From Chryseobacterium vrystaatense (GTDB lineage: Bacteria; Bacteroidota; Bacteroidia; Flavobacteriales; Weeksellaceae): a stretch of DNA of 64,000 nt. The position numbers were made by a program, and so were the translations under genes. This document shows positions 61,237-64,000 of the stretch, in pieces (the first letter of the stretch is position 1; every line of letters starts with the position of its first letter). The notes beneath the pieces are model-generated. The model was not told the DNA's origin. It made no database searches and saw only the letters and a list, made by a program, of their open reading frames with translations. The stretch lies in NCBI RefSeq assembly GCF_000737765.1, contig NZ_JPRI01000003.1:372001-436000 (forward strand). Direction: 5' to 3'.

Positions 61237-64000
61237 TTAATTTGTTTTTTGTAAATCTACACTGAGTTTGAATTCCCAGTTTTCTGCCTCTACAATTTGA
61301 TGGACCCATGATTCATAAAGAACCATTATTGTTTCAAGATGCTGCAGATCGAAAGCTTCTTCCACGACATCCCAGTTAATCAGGTATTCATCTCCTCTGC
61401 GGTAGATCTGATGGTCTATGACTACCTGTGGAGTCTGGCTTACTGCATACACTTCTTTGACTCCTTCCGGAAAGAAGTTATTTTCCGTATCTGCAGATTC
61501 ACTGCTTAAGAGACTTGTAAATACGACGGGCATGACTGCTTTTCCCGGATTGTTTTTGTTTAAAGCACGTAGTACTTCCAATCCGTTTTTAGCCCTGTGT
61601 TCCACAGCCTGCCATATTTGTTCCTGAATAGCAACCGCTTCCTGTAAGATGGTTGCTCCGTTTTCAGGGAAATAGGAGATTAAAGCAACATTGGTAAAGT
61701 CACCCATTACCTCATTAACATCAGGATGAAGTCCTAGACGGTTGAAAAGGGTCATGTTTAAGGTAAGTGCTTTTCCGCCACTCCAGTGAGAAAGTAATTT
61801 TGAAAAAATCGCAGCAAATACTGCTGTAACACTCAGGTTGTACTGTCCGGCTTTTTTAGTCAGCAGTTCAATCGCTTGGTCTGATACAGCGAAATTGTAC
61901 CGTTTGAACCGTGGGCTTTCAATTTCAGAAAGGGATTTTATGAAGGGTAATGCAGGTCCGGAAGGGATGTCTTTTAGTTTGGATTCCCAGTAATTTTCTG
62001 CCTTTTGTATAAATTGCTGATGCTCCAGATGCCAGGCTTTTTCATCTTCAATGTATTGCTTAATGGTATATCCAGGTTTTTTTATCTCCTGCCCCTGATA
62101 AGCTTTAATGATTTCCCGCATCAGAAGATCGGCGCTCCAGGCATCCAGTAAAAGTAAATCGACACTCAGGTGTAAAATGGTGTCTGCAGTATTGGCCTTG
62201 CTCACTTCAAAATGGAACATAGGCCACTGACCAAGAGGATATTTATGATGGGATCGTTCTGATCTGATACCTTCAGGCAATTCATTGGATATTTTAATGT
62301 GATAATAAGGCTGGTGTGGCAAAACGGCCTGAGTTCCGTCTTCATAAATGACTGTTCTCAATGCATCATGCAATCCGATAACTTGATTGACTACTTTTTC
62401 TAATTTTTCTACATCAAGTTCTGGCCATTTCAGCTCACTGTAATAGTGTGATCCTACATTTCCCAGTTCAAAAGTATTATCTCTGCCCATTAAAAAGGCA
62501 GCTTGTATCGGGGTCAGATCAAACCGCTCATAACGTTTCTGATGTATTTTACAGGTTTCAGATTGTAAATAAGCAATCAGAAAAGTTTTGTTTATTTTTA
62601 ATCTTTCAAGCAGTTCCTGGGTAAGTGCCCCTTCCGGGGCTTTGAATTTGAGTTTATCTTCCTCCACCCAAAGTTTTACCTCTTTTTGTTCACATAATCT
62701 GACCAAAGATTGGAGGGTATCTGTATGTTTTTGCCATTCAAAAGATTCTCGCTGTGCCTGCATAGCTTCTTTTTCTGATGGGAAATCTATAGCACCGGCT
62801 ATGAGTGTATTCAGGTAAAAGTGTTGTACAGAAAGTTTAAGATTAGCCCTGATCTGTTCGAAATCATAACCTCCTAACTGGCATGATCCTACATTATAAT
62901 GGACGCCTTCTGCTTCCAGCAATTGCGAAATAAAACCGGCTTCCAACATACAAAATCGTAGAGATTCCTTATTGTAAACAGGATAAACAGCTTTCATATC
63001 TGCGACCAGATGTACTGCAAAAGCACCCTGATCCAGCCAGTCATGGTTAAAATTAAGCTGAGTGGGTGAAATTATATTTTCATTGGAAATCAATACCAGT
63101 TCCTGGCTGTATGGATCAAAATAGTAATAACCTTCTTTTACTTTTTCTACCTTATTGTTAAAAACGGTTACATAGATCTGTACAGGATATATTCCTCCTG
63201 AAGAAGCATAGTTGAAACGGATATTCTGATCCATAATCTGAGCGGAACAGAGATTTAAATAACCTTTAAATTCTTCAAATGAAACGGGTTTGTCGATAAA
63301 ACTACGGTAGCTTTTTCTCCATTCACTGTATACATTTGGTGTTTTTATTTCAGCCAGTGAAATCCTGTTATTGGAACTGAGATCTTTACGTTTTGCGGTG
63401 CGGCTTTTTTTATAAGACTGTCTTTCTTCAAGCTTATCAATGAAGGTTAACCCATTCAGGTAATTCATTTGATCTGGTGTATAAAACAGAAACTGTGGTG
63501 GAATAGACCCAGTATTGATGTCATCAAATTCTTCGAACGTTATGTTTTTTTCTTCATAATAATCGATGAGCTCAGCTACTGAACCTAATCTTACCATATC
63601 ACCTACGGTAGGACGATCCAGAAAGTTTGTTTCCAGTTGGTTGGCAAGACGTATGATGTCCATGGAAGATACTCCCAGTTCGCTGAATTGGTCCTGTTCA
63701 CTCAAATCCGGCAGGTTAAATACTTCCCGAACAACTTTCAGGACAGGATGTATAGATCCATACTGGCTTTTAGCAGGCTTTGTTTCTTTTTTTGCATCAG
63801 ATTTTTCCGATGAGGTGTGTTCATTTGCCTCCTGGATCAGTTGGTTTCGGTCAATTTTTCCATTACCTGTTACCGGATAATTGGCCATAGGAATAATCCT
63901 GTCAGGAATAAAGTAGGGTGGTAGGTAGTTTGCCAGCTGTTTCTTCAGTTCAGATTCTGAAAAATGATCTGCTTCCCCTTTTACATAAGCAATGAGTTTT
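61237..64000 (-). CDS. NRPS: A(C-term)-PCP-oxidase-TubC dock-Cy (runs off the right edge)
   Basis: In-frame from base 63999 with no start, so the N-terminal part lies outside. Order (residue numbers counted from the window edge): A-domain C-terminal tail (1-50, YFIPDRIIPMANYPVTGNGKIDR), PCP with Ser112 in LGVSSMDI, an McbC/SagB-type FMN oxidase domain (about 200-410, FNYASSGGIYPVQIYV), a TubC-type docking domain (about 430-480, KLWVEEDKLKFKAPEG) and a full Cy domain (about 495-920) with the canonical Asp614-x4-Asp619-x2-Ser622. The Cy domain ends with SQTPQVVIDH. The oxidase should turn a thiazoline into a thiazole. This is the first NRPS of those visible in the operon. Confidence 0.92.
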   Translation of the reverse strand, partial: KLIAYVKGEADHFSESELKKQLANYLPPYFIPDRIIPMANYPVTGNGKIDRNQLIQEANEHTSSEKSDAKKETKPAKSQYGSIHPVLKVVREVFNLPDLSEQDQFSELGVSSMDIIRLANQLETNFLDRPTVGDMVRLGSVAELIDYYEEKNITFEEFDDINTGSIPPQFLFYTPDQMNYLNGLTFIDKLEERQSYKKSRTAKRKDLSSNNRISLAEIKTPNVYSEWRKSYRSFIDKPVSFEEFKGYLNLCSAQIMDQNIRFNYASSGGIYPVQIYVTVFNNKVEKVKEGYYYFDPYSQELVLISNENIISPTQLNFNHDWLDQGAFAVHLVADMKAVYPVYNKESLRFCMLEAGFISQLLEAEGVHYNVGSCQLGGYDFEQIRANLKLSVQHFYLNTLIAGAIDFPSEKEAMQAQRESFEWQKHTDTLQSLVRLCEQKEVKLWVEEDKLKFKAPEGALTQELLERLKINKTFLIAYLQSETCKIHQKRYERFDLTPIQAAFLMGRDNTFELGNVGSHYYSELKWPELDVEKLEKVVNQVIGLHDALRTVIYEDGTQAVLPHQPYYHIKISNELPEGIRSERSHHKYPLGQWPMFHFEVSKANTADTILHLSVDLLLLDAWSADLLMREIIKAYQGQEIKKPGYTIKQYIEDEKAWHLEHQQFIQKAENYWESKLKDIPSGPALPFIKSLSEIESPRFKRYNFAVSDQAIELLTKKAGQYNLSVTAVFAAIFSKLLSHWSGGKALTLNMTLFNRLGLHPDVNEVMGDFTNVALISYFPENGATILQEAVAIQEQIWQAVEHRAKNGLEVLRALNKNNPGKAVMPVVFTSLLSSESADTENNFFPEGVKEVYAVSQTPQVVIDHQIYRRGDEYLINWDVVEEAFDLQHLETIMVLYESWVHQIVEAENWEFKLSVDLQKTN

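Noticed and set aside
1..64000. CRISPR arrays, rRNA genes, prophage structural genes, replication origins
   Set aside because: No spaced direct-repeat array, rRNA-like stretch, capsid/tail gene or DnaA-box cluster was seen on reading both strands.

Overview
The window looks like chromosomal DNA of a Chryseobacterium-like member of the Flavobacteriia (Bacteroidota). This rests on the flavobacterial promoter elements (TTG, about 20 nt, then TAnnTTTG), a type IX secretion C-terminal signal, GLPGLI and DUF2911 proteins, SusC/FhuA-type TonB receptors, the low GC content, and the family profile of the proteins. No species is assigned.

Layout. 1-3.7 kb: the 3' part of carB with its terminator, a PEP mutase/isocitrate-lyase-type enzyme and an Ada-type DNA repair protein. 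3.9-10.4 kb: a methyltransferase, a lipoprotein, then an iron operon (TonB-dependent receptor, PepSY membrane protein, siderophore-esterase-like hydrolase) with an inverted repeat at its promoter and a terminator at its end. 10.4-28 kb: mostly ordinary housekeeping and accessory genes (Crp/Fnr regulator, DinB, a second Ogt methyltransferase, DUF2911, GNAT, cupin, hydrolases, an OYE/HxlR divergent pair, HAD, HsdR_N, holA, trxB, a T9SS cargo). 28-30.9 kb: an XRE regulator, an acyltransferase and an intact tRNA-Ser(TGA).

30.85-40.3 kb is a genomic island at the 3' end of tRNA-Ser. It is flanked by imperfect 80-nt direct repeats made of the tRNA 3' end, its terminator and downstream DNA, and it is split by a third, degenerate tRNA-Ser copy at 32.56-32.62 kb. 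It carries IS remnants, a DoxX-like membrane protein, a HEPN-motif protein, and a tight operon of two tandem transglutaminase-like exported proteins, a short exported Rhs-core protein with a cysteine-peptidase-like C-terminus, and a small membrane protein in the position of an immunity gene. This is the best candidate in the window for an undescribed system.

40.4-48.2 kb: small hypothetical proteins, two tandem double-glycine-leader peptides (about 48 aa each, cysteine-rich), a hydrolase, a RibD-like reductase, a VOC protein, a frameshifted comB-like pseudogene and an LpxD-like acyltransferase.

48.5-64 kb (all minus strand) is a nonribosomal peptide cluster that runs off the right edge. In transcription order it encodes an NRPS with A(C-term)-PCP-oxidase-TubC-Cy, a type II thioesterase, an NRPS with a half-condensation domain and A(methyltransferase-like insert)-PCP, a saccharopine-dehydrogenase-like reductase, a thiazolinyl imide reductase, an NRPS with TubC-Cy-A-PCP-TE, a HAD phosphatase and a 4'-phosphopantetheinyl transferase. 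Both complete A domains read as cysteine-activating by eye. Together these genes point to a pyochelin/yersiniabactin-like thiazole/thiazoline/thiazolidine product, probably a metallophore. All assignments come from reading motifs; no database search was run.
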